NCBI RefSeq assembly: GCF_000214495.1
Contig: NZ_AFIJ01000011.1
Coordinates: 1 to 37,253, forward strand
DNA length: 37,253 nt
DNA from: Megasphaera lornae
GTDB taxonomy: Bacteria; Bacillota; Negativicutes; Veillonellales; Megasphaeraceae
Reading direction: 5' to 3'
The translations under genes were made by a program, and so were the position numbers. The notes below the pieces were generated by a model. It was not told the origin of the DNA. It saw only the letters and a list, made by a program, of their open reading frames with translations, and did not search any database. Of this stretch, positions 1 through 7,770 are shown piece after piece (the first letter of the stretch is position 1; each line of letters starts with the position of its first letter).

Positions 1-47
1 GCGGTTTGTCAAGCGCTTTCTTTTGAAATATATATTACATACATTTC

Positions 48-76
48 AAAAACCGTTGCCATTGCAATCGGTTTTT
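48..76. other. Inverted repeat at the start of a leftward transcript
   Basis: Eight bases AAAAACCG (48-55) pair with CGGTTTTT (69-76), and TTGC (56-59) with GCAA (64-67), leaving a four-base loop and one bulged T. On the minus strand it ends in a T-run. It begins about where the transcript from the promoter at 79-107 should start, so it could be an attenuating terminator, a 5' stabilising hairpin or an operator. The role is inference. Confidence 0.5.
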
Positions 77-78
77 AT

Positions 79-107
79 ATAATAGCATTGTATACACCAA
101 AAGTCAA
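79..107 (-). promoter_or_regulatory. Sigma-A type promoter firing off the left edge
   Basis: On the minus strand TTGACT (102-107) is followed after exactly 17 bases by TATTAT (79-84). The transcript would run leftward out of the window into a gene that cannot be seen. Another TTGACA (minus strand, 7-12) lies closer to the edge and could be the -35 box of a second promoter. Confidence 0.7.
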
Positions 108-129
108 GTCCGTACGGGTATCAATTTAT

Positions 130-160
130 AAAGGAGCACTAAATATACACGTGCTCCTTT
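130..160 (-). terminator. Terminator after the flavodoxin-like gene
   Basis: AAAGGAGCAC (130-139) and GTGCTCCTTT (151-160) form a ten-pair stem with an 11-base loop. It lies 15 bases beyond the stop codon of the leftward gene at 175-609. The T-run after the stem is short and interrupted. Confidence 0.65.
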
Positions 161-174
161 ATTTCTTTACGTTG

Positions 175-609
175 CTATTGCGCGGACATTAATCGGTGCA
201 TCGTATTGGCGGCAAAATCCGCAGCCAGCCGATGTTCTCTTTCTTGTTGATCGCCCGCCGCATCATCCACCGGTGTAATATACGTGCCCACAATTTGACA
301 ACCTTGCGGTAAAAATTCTACAATTCGTCGCAATCTTTTCGCTATATCATCGGAATAGGGGCCAATCCACATGGTGACAAAAATGGCCACTTTTTTATTG
401 TGAATCGTCTTTAATATTTCTTGTGATTTGGCATCAATAAAGCCGCTTTCAATATAACACCCGAAAAAAACACATTCATACGTATCAATATCCGCCGGAA
501 TGGCATCCAATGACACACAGGGAGTATCCGCCCCTATCCCCTGCGCTACCGCTTCGGCAATTCCCTTGGTTTTACCGGTATACGAAGAATATAAAACGAT
601 TGTTTTCAT
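175..609 (-). CDS. Flavodoxin family protein
   Basis: A 144-residue flavodoxin-fold protein, expected to bind FMN and act as a soluble cytoplasmic electron carrier or small flavin reductase. The N-terminus VLYSSYTGKTKGIAEAV (residues 4-20) is a typical FMN phosphate-binding loop after the first beta strand, and FFGCYIESGF and VAIFVTMWIGPYSD fit the later strands and flavin loops. The length is that of a single flavodoxin domain. The start at 609 is chosen because a GGAAGGGATG ribosome site lies just upstream; an in-frame ATG six codons earlier would place that site inside the gene. It resembles the short flavodoxin-like proteins sometimes named BilS, but the partner enzyme is not nearby, so no specific role is claimed. 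It is divergent from the reductase gene at 807. Confidence 0.8.
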   Translation of the reverse strand: MKTIVLYSSYTGKTKGIAEAVAQGIGADTPCVSLDAIPADIDTYECVFFGCYIESGFIDAKSQEILKTIHNKKVAIFVTMWIGPYSDDIAKRLRRIVEFLPQGCQIVGTYITPVDDAAGDQQEREHRLAADFAANTMHRLMSAQ

Positions 610-806
610 GCCTATCATCCCTTCCATTTGTCATAATCGATTCCCTCGAACAAAAGTATACTATTCGTGTATTCATTTGTCAATTACACACGTCCCTGTC
701 TACTAAAACGTATAACTCGTTTTTGGCGGGAACGAAACTACCCGCTTTTATGTTTCCTCATGGTATACTAACTATAACGTACTTCACATAAGAAAGGATG
801 ATCCGT

Positions 807-1721
807 ATGAAAATCATGATTACCGGTATAGGCGGCGTCGGCGGTTACATTGCTTCTATTCTTTGCATGCATTACCCCCAAGTAACGCTCATTGCCCGCG
901 GCGAAAGAAAAAACGCCCTGCTGCGTGACGGGCTGCGTTTATACAGTGATCTGTTGGGAACGCATTGCTTTCATCCCGCCGTTACCGACACGCCCGCCGC
1001 GGCGGGAGTACAAGATGTGCTATTTGTTTGTGTAAAAAATCCCTCCCTTGCGGAAGCCTTGCAGGCGCTACAGCCCTGCATAGGGGCGCATACCGTTATT
1101 TGTTGTATTATGAACGGCGTCTCCTATGCGCAAATAGCGGCGCAAATCTTCCCGCACGTTCCCTTGGTGGAAACTTGTATTTATATTACTTCTGCCTATG
1201 AAGCGGACTACGCCATTCGCCAACGCGGCAAATACGCGCATTTATATTTAGGAGCCGCTACCGATGTTCCCCACCGACAGGTCTTACAGCTATTGCAGCA
1301 CAACGGCTTAAAATGCACTGCCACCCCCGCCATTCAACAAGAAATATGGTGCAAATATATTCTGAATTGCGCCTATAACGTCAGTACGGCTTACTTTAAA
1401 AGCGATGTGGCTTATATTTTTTCCTCTCCCCGACGACAAAATGAATTTCGTCTGTTATTACAAGAAGCCGCCGCCGTCGGCCGAGGCCTGGGCATCGACC
1501 TGCCGTGCTCCATAGAAGAGACTATATATAACCGGGTGGCCGCGCAAAAAGATAAAACCGTCACCAGCTCCCTGGCGCGGGATATTCGCCAAGGTCGCGC
1601 CGGCGAGTTGGAAACCTTCAGCGGCTATATTGTAAAAACTGCCGCCGCCCTGGGCATCCCCGTTCCTTATTCCCGAAAATACTACACGACCTTACAGGAG
1701 TATTGCCGAACCGGCGCGTAA
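807..1721 (+). CDS. Ketopantoate reductase family protein (ApbA/PanE-like)
   Basis: A 304-residue NADPH-dependent reductase of the 2-dehydropantoate 2-reductase fold. The N-terminus carries the dinucleotide-binding glycine motif GIGGVGGYIA (residues 6-15). FVCVKNPSLAEAL holds the conserved Lys of the NADP domain, and KYILNCAYNVSTA in the helical C-terminal domain contains the Lys-Asn region that binds the keto acid. The family makes pantoate for coenzyme A, but many members reduce other 2-oxo acids, and no panB or panC is nearby. Start 807 is preferred over an ATG at 798 because the AGAAAGGATGATCC ribosome site overlaps that earlier codon. The gene is monocistronic and convergent with the MaoC gene, whose stop is only about ten bases away with no terminator visible between them. 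Confidence 0.8.
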   Translation: MKIMITGIGGVGGYIASILCMHYPQVTLIARGERKNALLRDGLRLYSDLLGTHCFHPAVTDTPAAAGVQDVLFVCVKNPSLAEALQALQPCIGAHTVICCIMNGVSYAQIAAQIFPHVPLVETCIYITSAYEADYAIRQRGKYAHLYLGAATDVPHRQVLQLLQHNGLKCTATPAIQQEIWCKYILNCAYNVSTAYFKSDVAYIFSSPRRQNEFRLLLQEAAAVGRGLGIDLPCSIEETIYNRVAAQKDKTVTSSLARDIRQGRAGELETFSGYIVKTAAALGIPVPYSRKYYTTLQEYCRTGA

Positions 1722-1730
1722 CTTCCGCCG

Positions 1731-2144
1731 CTATCGCTTACGTACAAGCGCCTTGCCGCTCGTCACTACCGCCCCGTTTTGATTGGTAACGACAGTCTTG
1801 AAAACAAGTTTATGCCTGCGATCCTCTTTTTCTATACATTCAACAGTTGCTACCAGCGTGTCTCCAAAGCGAACAGGTGCTAAAAATTTCAATTCCTGTT
1901 CCAAATATAACGTATTCTTTCCCGGCAATTCCGTCCCCAAAACAGCCGAAATCAATCCGCCCGTAATCATACCGTGGGCAATTCTGCCTCTGAATATGGT
2001 TTTCCCGGCAAATTCTTCATCCATATGTAACGGATTATAATCCCCTGTAACAGCGGCAAATTTTTCTACATCCGCTTGTGTAATTGTTTTTTTCAACGAT
2101 GCGGTCATACCGACGGTAATATCCCGATACGCAATATCGTTCAT
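1731..2144 (-). CDS. MaoC-like (R)-specific enoyl-CoA hydratase
   Basis: A 137-residue single hot-dog protein of the MaoC/PhaJ family, which hydrates trans-2-enoyl-CoA to (R)-3-hydroxyacyl-CoA. The catalytic signature is clear: GDYNPLHMDEEFA has Asp35 and His40 in the YNPLHxD motif, followed by the hydratase loop FRGRIAHGMITGGLIS. The length equals that of short PhaJ enzymes. The ribosome site GGAAGGAGG precedes the ATG at 2144. It lies downstream of the acrylate operon on the same strand, but a terminator (2216-2252) separates them, so it may be a separate unit fed by readthrough. Crotonyl-CoA or acryloyl-CoA are possible substrates given the neighbours; that is inference. Confidence 0.85.
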   Translation of the reverse strand: MNDIAYRDITVGMTASLKKTITQADVEKFAAVTGDYNPLHMDEEFAGKTIFRGRIAHGMITGGLISAVLGTELPGKNTLYLEQELKFLAPVRFGDTLVATVECIEKEDRRHKLVFKTVVTNQNGAVVTSGKALVRKR

Positions 2145-2215
2145 TCCATCTCCTCCTTCCTGATTCTATTATACTGTACCCCGCATTTAAAGAGAACCGA
2201 AGCGTTCCTGCACAT

Positions 2216-2252
2216 AAAAAGACTTCCGCCCGAAGCGCGCGGAAGTCTTTTG
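2216..2252 (-). terminator. Terminator of the acrylate operon
   Basis: AAGACTTCCGC pairs with GCGGAAGTCTT around a short GC-rich loop, and the minus strand continues in a run of T. It sits 32 bases after the stop of the acyl-CoA dehydrogenase and before the MaoC gene. The symmetric A/T flanks could also let it work on the plus strand. Confidence 0.85.
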
Positions 2253-2284
2253 TATCGTACCGCCAAAATACAAAGCCTATACGA

Positions 2285-3430
2285 TTATTTCAAGAAACCG
2301 GAAATAATCATCTGTTGTACTTGGTTGGTCCCTTCATAAATCTGTGTAATCTTAGCGTCACGCATATACCGTTCTACCGGATAATCACGAGTGAAGCCGT
2401 AGCCGCCGAATACCTGAACAGCATCCGTCGTAACCTGCATAGCAATGTCGGAAGCATATTTTTTGGCAATGGATGCATCCATAGAATAGGATTTAACATC
2501 TTTTTGTCCCATTTTCCAGGCAGCTTTATATACAGCCCAGCGAGCCGTTTCGATTTTCAGCTTCATATCTGCCAACATGAACGCTACCGCCTGCTGTTTC
2601 ATAATCGGTTTACCGAACTGAATACGTTCATTTGCATACTGTACGGCCTTATTGAAAGCGCCTTCAGCAATGCCGAGAGCCTGTGCGCCGACACCTACAC
2701 GGCCGCCATCCAAGGTCATCATCGCAATCTTAAAGCCTTCGCCTTCTTTACCCAACAAGTTGGCTGCCGGAACAACGACATCCTGGAATACCAGTTCACG
2801 TTGTACGCAAGCACGAATCCCCATCTTCACTTCTTTCTTACCATAACTGAATCCGGGAGTTCCTTTTTCTACAATAAACGCACTCATGCCTTTGGCACCT
2901 TTGGATTTATCCGTAGCTGCAAATACGATCGTAATTTCAGCATCGCCGCCATTCGTATTGAACACTTTAGAGCCGTTCAACGTATACGTGCCGTCCGCAT
3001 TTTTCGTAGCCGTCGTGCTGCCGTTCAAAGCATCCGTGCCGGCATTCGGTTCAGTTAAACCGAATGCACCGAGTTTTTTACCTTCTGCCAACGGTTTCAA
3101 ATATTTAGCTTTCTGTTCTTCTGTACCGAACTTCCAAATCGGCCAAGAGCAGAGCATCGTATGAACTTCAAAGCTCAATGCGATAGACGGATCCACTTTT
3201 GCCACTTCTTCGCAAGCTACAGCTACGCTGACAAAATCGGCACCGACCCCGCCGTCTTTTTCTTCCCAAGGAATACCGAGAAGGCCGAGTTCGCCCATTT
3301 CATCTACCAAGGTGCGATCAAAAACTTCTTTTTCATCGCGATCTTTTACGGTAGGAGCCAATTTTTTTTCTGCAAAGTCTCTTGCGAGCTTGGCAATGTC
3401 TTGTTGCGTTTCGCTAAGTTTAAAATCCAT
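2285..3430 (-). CDS. Short-chain acyl-CoA dehydrogenase, probable acryloyl-CoA reductase
   Basis: A 381-residue FAD-dependent acyl-CoA dehydrogenase close in length and sequence to Megasphaera butyryl-CoA dehydrogenase. It has the family signatures FGLTEPNAGTDA (substrate and flavin loop), FGGYGFTRDYPVERYMRDAKI, and the catalytic base Glu366 in QIYEGTNQ near the C-terminus. As last gene of the lactoyl-CoA dehydratase operon it would be expected to reduce acryloyl-CoA to propionyl-CoA, with electrons from an electron-transferring flavoprotein; no etfAB genes are in the window. Butyryl-CoA dehydrogenase activity is the alternative. An upstream in-frame extension is rejected because AGGAGG sits correctly before the ATG at 3430. 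A 138-base gap separates it from lcdB, long for this operon, so an internal promoter or processing site is possible. Confidence 0.9.
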   Translation of the reverse strand: MDFKLSETQQDIAKLARDFAEKKLAPTVKDRDEKEVFDRTLVDEMGELGLLGIPWEEKDGGVGADFVSVAVACEEVAKVDPSIALSFEVHTMLCSWPIWKFGTEEQKAKYLKPLAEGKKLGAFGLTEPNAGTDALNGSTTATKNADGTYTLNGSKVFNTNGGDAEITIVFAATDKSKGAKGMSAFIVEKGTPGFSYGKKEVKMGIRACVQRELVFQDVVVPAANLLGKEGEGFKIAMMTLDGGRVGVGAQALGIAEGAFNKAVQYANERIQFGKPIMKQQAVAFMLADMKLKIETARWAVYKAAWKMGQKDVKSYSMDASIAKKYASDIAMQVTTDAVQVFGGYGFTRDYPVERYMRDAKITQIYEGTNQVQQMIISGFLK

Positions 3431-3568
3431 AATGCAATTCCTCCTAATACTCTGTATATATTTAATATATGTAATCGCTCCGCCGTTCGGGGACAACCGT
3501 GTCTGCCGCGGTCGCCCTGCACGAGCGAAACGTATTACGCAATATAATCCTTGGCCGGATACCGCTTA

Positions 3569-4690
3569 TTACAGAATTTCCGAAAAGGCCTGAATACGTG
3601 TCCGTACCTGTTCCAGTGACGGCGATTCCAAATCAACATCCACCGTCGTATACCGAACCCCGGCATCTTCAAATTCCGTCTTATAAATCGGATAGTCGAA
3701 TTCTTCCGGATCGCAGAACCGGAACATGCAAATGACAACCGCATCCGCATCATATTTCTTCGTCATATCAATAAGCATTTGTCCGCGCGGTTTATCCGCA
3801 TTCAACGCCAAGGGGCAGCCGTCGAAATCCTGCCATTGCTGTGCCAATTGTTCCAACGGATCAATCCCTTCCGGTACATCCGTACGGAACTGACGGGATT
3901 CTTGCGCCAAATCATCCGCCACAACGGCAAGATTGAATTCCTGGAAAATATTCAAGAATTCATCCGGTTCCGCCATAATCCCGGAAATGACAACTTTTTT
4001 GCCATGCCACGGTTCCACTTTTTCCGCTTTTACCGTATCAATGAGTTCACGAACCCATTGTGTATGTACGGCCTTATCCATGAACCACCGTGCCTTAATG
4101 ACATCATGGCGTTTTACAGGCGTAAAGATTTGCGGATACAACGCCGCTACATCACAAAATTCGCGCATAATCCGACGATTTTCATTATACACCTTAATCG
4201 CCTCTTGAATTGCCATATCCGTAATATTCACATGTAAATACCGTTCCAACTCTGTACGTACATGTTCATATTCTGCTCTTAAAAAGTCAACAGCGGCACG
4301 AATTTTACGGTTCTGCGGATGGGTAAATACCACTACCGGCGCTTTTCCGTGCCATTTTTGACTCATGCAGCGAAGCGTATCGCAAGGAACGGAAAAAATA
4401 ACGGCATCCAAGCAATCATACGTTCCGTTCAGCTGCAATTCCATGTCCGCCTGCATTAAAGAACAGGCAAAGGGAGGTAAATACGTACGAGCCGCCGCAA
4501 TTTTCGGATTCTGCGCTCCGAAAAGACCGACCGGCAAATACCCTGCGGCATATACAATTTCTTCCGGTGCATAATACGGCATCATCCCGACCAATCCCTT
4601 ACCGGTTTCTTTTTTGTATTTTAAAACAGTTTGTTGCGGGTGATTTGATACTTCCTGAAATTTGCTGATAAGTTCGTCAATCTTGCTCAT
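3569..4690 (-). CDS. lcdB: Lactoyl-CoA dehydratase subunit beta
   Basis: A 373-residue 2-hydroxyacyl-CoA dehydratase D-component subunit that aligns with Clostridium propionicum LcdB along its length. Together with LcdA it removes water from (R)-lactoyl-CoA to give acryloyl-CoA by a ketyl-radical mechanism after one-electron activation. Candidate [4Fe-4S] ligands are Cys76 (PPFACSLMQ), Cys103/Cys108 (PCDTLRCMSQKW) and the Cys of RFCDPEEFDYP. The family motif FTHPQNRKIRAA is present. The start overlaps the lcdA stop by one base (TAATG), with AAGGAGG inside the end of lcdA, so the two subunits are translationally coupled. Cytoplasmic and oxygen sensitive by family knowledge. Confidence 0.93.
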   Translation of the reverse strand: MSKIDELISKFQEVSNHPQQTVLKYKKETGKGLVGMMPYYAPEEIVYAAGYLPVGLFGAQNPKIAAARTYLPPFACSLMQADMELQLNGTYDCLDAVIFSVPCDTLRCMSQKWHGKAPVVVFTHPQNRKIRAAVDFLRAEYEHVRTELERYLHVNITDMAIQEAIKVYNENRRIMREFCDVAALYPQIFTPVKRHDVIKARWFMDKAVHTQWVRELIDTVKAEKVEPWHGKKVVISGIMAEPDEFLNIFQEFNLAVVADDLAQESRQFRTDVPEGIDPLEQLAQQWQDFDGCPLALNADKPRGQMLIDMTKKYDADAVVICMFRFCDPEEFDYPIYKTEFEDAGVRYTTVDVDLESPSLEQVRTRIQAFSEIL

Positions 4691-5976
4691 TATTGATTGC
4701 CTCCTTCGCGTTCCTTCTGTTCATCCATCGTTTCACAAAGTGCTTCTACGCGGGTATCAAACTGCGCTTCCGAGAAATTCCGCGGATCCGTCTGGTCGCC
4801 GTCAAAAATGACATAGGGAATACCCAGATTTTTCTGCACACGTTGTCCCCCTTCATTGTTCAACAAACTCATGTTTTTGCAGGAACGGTTCTGGTGCAAA
4901 ATCAAGCCGTCGCACTTACCGTCACGGCAAACCTTTTCCAATACACTGCCGCGTTGTTCCAGGCAACAGTTGATATAGGTACGGGAGTACGCTTCCGCCA
5001 TCGATTCCAAATTTCCCGGTTCATAAGACACATCCCACATTCCGGGGTAAGCGGAACCGGCCATTAACGAACCGTGTCCTTTTAATTCTTTAAACGTATG
5101 ACCCAAGGCAATCCAAACGGCAATACCTTCCCAAGTAACCCGGGATTTTTCATTGTCACCGAAGGCCCACTTTTGATTTTTCACTTTTTCTTCCAATTCA
5201 TTGGCGAATTTAGTGAACGTGATTTCCGCATAGTCCAAAGAGCGAGCCGCAACGGCAAGTCCCATAAAGTTGAAAAGGTCAAACCCGTTCAACGGCGACG
5301 GTTTATATTTAAAGTACGTCGCAATCTTATTCCAAGCGGCAATGGACCGTTGCGTCTGCCGTTGTACTTCAAAGAATTTATCATAATCGAACGGACGACC
5401 GCACAATTCTTCCAACTGACGAATCGCTTCTTTAAATTCTCCCACAATATACCGTTTCGCATGTTTTGTAATAGGATATTCATGGTTAAACGGTACATCA
5501 ATATTAATCAGCGGTACATTCAATTCTTTCGCCAAATTTTCATACCATTTGAGCAAGGTGTTGCAAATGTTGTTACACGTGAGAACCACATCCGGCAAAG
5601 GAACACGAGAAGCCGGAGACGATTCCAAGGTTGCCGGTGTAACCCCGGTTTCCGTCTGTTGTTTCATCAATTCCATATAGCCCATATTTACGCGGCAATA
5701 GGAACAGATGTCCTGATCATAGCCTTTATTTTCCGCTACTTCCAACAATGCGGGAGAACCGTGACGCGCACCGATACCGGCTGCATGGGTTTCAGGATAT
5801 ACCAACGCAATATCCATGGCCGTGCAAAATTCCGGAGGAGCTACCGATGCGGACCAACATACAAGACGCCCTTCTTTTTTTGCCTGTCTTGCATCTTCGT
5901 CAACTTTTGGCAGAAAATAGCCCAAGGCATCCTTGGCGCTCATGCTTTCAATGTCAATCGTTTTTTCTTCACTCAT
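4690..5976 (-). CDS. lcdA: Lactoyl-CoA dehydratase subunit alpha
   Basis: A 428-residue subunit of the lactoyl-CoA dehydratase heterodimer, very similar to C. propionicum LcdA. Diagnostic stretches are ELVCWSASVAPPEF-like (residues 38-50), YPETHAAGIGAR (60-71), TCNNICNTLLKWYENL (133-148) and YKPSPLNGFDLFN (224-236). Candidate iron-sulfur ligands are Cys91/Cys94, Cys134 and Cys366 in HQNRSCKNMS. The high match to lactoyl-specific rather than 2-hydroxyglutaryl-specific enzymes, together with the neighbouring pct, makes lactoyl-CoA the probable substrate. The start overlaps the end of lcdC by four bases (ATGA), and AAGGAGAG precedes it. The longest reading frame on the opposite strand (5098-6060) is a shadow of this gene. 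Confidence 0.93.
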   Translation of the reverse strand: MSEEKTIDIESMSAKDALGYFLPKVDEDARQAKKEGRLVCWSASVAPPEFCTAMDIALVYPETHAAGIGARHGSPALLEVAENKGYDQDICSYCRVNMGYMELMKQQTETGVTPATLESSPASRVPLPDVVLTCNNICNTLLKWYENLAKELNVPLINIDVPFNHEYPITKHAKRYIVGEFKEAIRQLEELCGRPFDYDKFFEVQRQTQRSIAAWNKIATYFKYKPSPLNGFDLFNFMGLAVAARSLDYAEITFTKFANELEEKVKNQKWAFGDNEKSRVTWEGIAVWIALGHTFKELKGHGSLMAGSAYPGMWDVSYEPGNLESMAEAYSRTYINCCLEQRGSVLEKVCRDGKCDGLILHQNRSCKNMSLLNNEGGQRVQKNLGIPYVIFDGDQTDPRNFSEAQFDTRVEALCETMDEQKEREGGNQ

Positions 5977-6773
5977 GATGTTTCTCTCCTTTGTGTACTA
6001 TTTTTTATTTTTTCATATGCCAGTAAAGCGGCACCGAGCGCCCCGATAACTTGCGGATGATCGGCGACCTTTACTTCTACACCCAACTCTTTGGAAATCG
6101 CATCCACGACCCCGGGATCACGCGCCCCGCCGCCCGTCATCGTCAGCGACCCTTCCACACCTACACGACGTACCAGCGCACTGGCCTTGCTGGCAATCGA
6201 CTTATGGACACCGGCAACAATATCTTCTTTCGGAATGTTCTTGGACAGTAGAGAAATAACTTCCGATTCGGCAAATACCGTGCACGTACTGCTGACCGGA
6301 GCCGGATTCTTCGATTTAAAATACCATTTTCCCATATCGGAAATCGGAATTTCCAAAACTTTCGACATAACATCCAAAAATCGGCCCGTACCGGCGGCAC
6401 ACTTGTCATTCATAGCAAACTGCATGACCATACCTTGTTTATTCAGCTTGATCGCTTTTACGTCCTGACCGCCGATATCCAAAATGGTCAATGTCCCGGG
6501 ACACTCAAACAACGCGCCCTTTGCATGACAGGTAATTTCACTGATTTCACCTTTCGCATAAGCCACATTAAATCTGCCGTACCCGGTAGAAATAATATTG
6601 GTCATATCATCTAACGTCAGGTTCGTTCCTTCAAACACGTCTTTCAAGACCCGTTCGGGACCGCTGGAGCCCGTGCCGATTTCTACTACGGCATGGGCTA
6701 CAACAGTCTTGCCATCTTGTAAGATGACAGCTTTAGAGGAAGACGAACCAACATCAATTCCCAATGTATACAT
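5973..6773 (-). CDS. lcdC: Activator of lactoyl-CoA dehydratase (archerase-type ATPase)
   Basis: A 266-residue ASKHA-fold ATPase (component A, HgdC family). The homodimer holds one [4Fe-4S] cluster between its subunits and uses ATP hydrolysis to push one low-potential electron into LcdAB. The phosphate loop TLGIDVGSSSSKAV is at residues 3-16, ILDIGGQDVKAIKL at 97-110, and TMTGGGARDPGVV is the adenosine motif. The cluster ligands are Cys125 (NDKCAAGTGRF) and Cys164 (SSTCTVFAESEV), matching the two cysteines known in Acidaminococcus HgdC. The gene precedes lcdA with a four-base overlap; AAAGGATGAGG lies before the ATG. Its electron donor would be a reduced ferredoxin or flavodoxin; the ferredoxin at 31445 is a possible but unproven partner. 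Confidence 0.93.
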   Translation of the reverse strand: MYTLGIDVGSSSSKAVILQDGKTVVAHAVVEIGTGSSGPERVLKDVFEGTNLTLDDMTNIISTGYGRFNVAYAKGEISEITCHAKGALFECPGTLTILDIGGQDVKAIKLNKQGMVMQFAMNDKCAAGTGRFLDVMSKVLEIPISDMGKWYFKSKNPAPVSSTCTVFAESEVISLLSKNIPKEDIVAGVHKSIASKASALVRRVGVEGSLTMTGGGARDPGVVDAISKELGVEVKVADHPQVIGALGAALLAYEKIKNSTQRRETS

Positions 6774-6812
6774 CGATTCCTCATCCTTTCATTACAAAAT
6801 TAAACTTACTTC

Positions 6813-7730
6813 TTATAAATCCGGAAACGGATTCGGGTTTTTACGATTAATCGGCGCCGTGGTCTGTACATATTCCACTAAAATGCCGGCATCCGTACTG
6901 GGGCGACGGAAATTAACGATAATGTCATCCGTTCCCTGTACCGCTTTCTTTTCCAACATGCAGCCGTCCGATTCTTTTTCCATCGTCTGTCTTACGGCTT
7001 CCACATCATCCACTTCAAACGCAATATGAGCAATACCGCCGCGGCCGCCGTTAAAGTTTTTCAAAACCCCTTCACGCGGCACAATAAATTCGATAGGGCT
7101 GCTGTATTCGCCTTTTTTTGTAAAAATCAAATCGGCATGATACGCATCTACAAACCCGGCATAATCCACTTCCAAGCCGTTCGTTTTCATAAAGTCATGG
7201 GCCGCTTCCATCGTCGGTAATACAATACCTACGTGATGCAACCGCATGGGATGCCACGAAGATTTCAATTTACCCTTTTCCGCTCCCATCGTTTCCACAA
7301 AGGGATCTTTGTCATGACCCACAATAGGTGCCATCGTTTCTACATATTCCACCAGAATCCCGTGATTGGTCTTCGGCCGACGGAAATTTACGATAATATC
7401 ATCCGTCCCCTGTACCGCTTTCTTTTCCAACATGCAACCCGGGCATTCTTCTTCCATTTCTTTGCGAACCGCTTCCACATCATCCACTTCAAACGCGATA
7501 TGCGCAATACCGCCGCGACCGCCGTTAAATTCCGTCAACACGCCGGACGTGGGAATAATCATTTCAATCGGACTGCTGTATTCGCCTTTTTTCGTAAAAA
7601 TCAAGTTGGCATGATAAGCATTGACATAGCCGGCATAATCAATTTCCAAGCCGTTGTTTTGCATAAATTCATGTGCTTTTTCCAAGGTCGGAAGAACAAT
7701 CCCGACATGATGAAGTCTCATAGGTTTCAT
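6813..7730 (-). CDS. Tandem VOC-domain protein, candidate lactoyl-CoA epimerase
   Basis: A 305-residue protein of two glyoxalase/methylmalonyl-CoA-epimerase-type (VOC) domains, residues about 4-135 and 162-293, offset by 158 residues and highly alike. Each repeat keeps a full metal-ligand set in the VOC pattern: His8, Glu56, His77, Glu128 in the first and His166, Glu214, His235, Glu286 in the second, the His-Glu-His-Glu arrangement of glyoxalase I. Two VOC repeats usually make one metal site from one pair of modules, so this fused chain could act as a monomer. It lies between pct and lcdC in the operon. Since LcdAB takes (R)-lactoyl-CoA, epimerising (S)- and (R)-lactoyl-CoA is an attractive role, but this is inference; glyoxalase or another acyl-CoA isomerase is possible. 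ATG at 7730 is preferred to GTG at 7739 because AAAAGGAG is then well spaced. Confidence 0.8.
   Translation of the reverse strand: MKPMRLHHVGIVLPTLEKAHEFMQNNGLEIDYAGYVNAYHANLIFTKKGEYSSPIEMIIPTSGVLTEFNGGRGGIAHIAFEVDDVEAVRKEMEEECPGCMLEKKAVQGTDDIIVNFRRPKTNHGILVEYVETMAPIVGHDKDPFVETMGAEKGKLKSSWHPMRLHHVGIVLPTMEAAHDFMKTNGLEVDYAGFVDAYHADLIFTKKGEYSSPIEFIVPREGVLKNFNGGRGGIAHIAFEVDDVEAVRQTMEKESDGCMLEKKAVQGTDDIIVNFRRPSTDAGILVEYVQTTAPINRKNPNPFPDL
6830..7730 (-). repeat. Internal direct repeat coding for the two VOC domains
   Basis: Two copies of about 400 bases with a 474-base period, roughly 7325-7730 and 6850-7256. The proteins are identical over a 22-residue block (first copy residues 99-120, second 257-278; it starts CMLEKK and ends FRRP) and over the GEYSSPIE and FNGGRGGIAHIAFEVDDVEAVR regions. 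This points to a fairly recent duplication or continuing gene conversion. Confidence 0.85.
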
Positions 7731-7770
7731 GACGTTCACTCCTTTTGCGTTCCTCTACAACAGGAACAAA

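Noticed and set aside
5098-6060. 320-codon open frame on the plus strand
   Set aside because: It lies antisense to lcdA and its translation is rich in Arg, Phe and Ile with no domain. The minus-strand genes there have motifs, ribosome sites and coupled starts.
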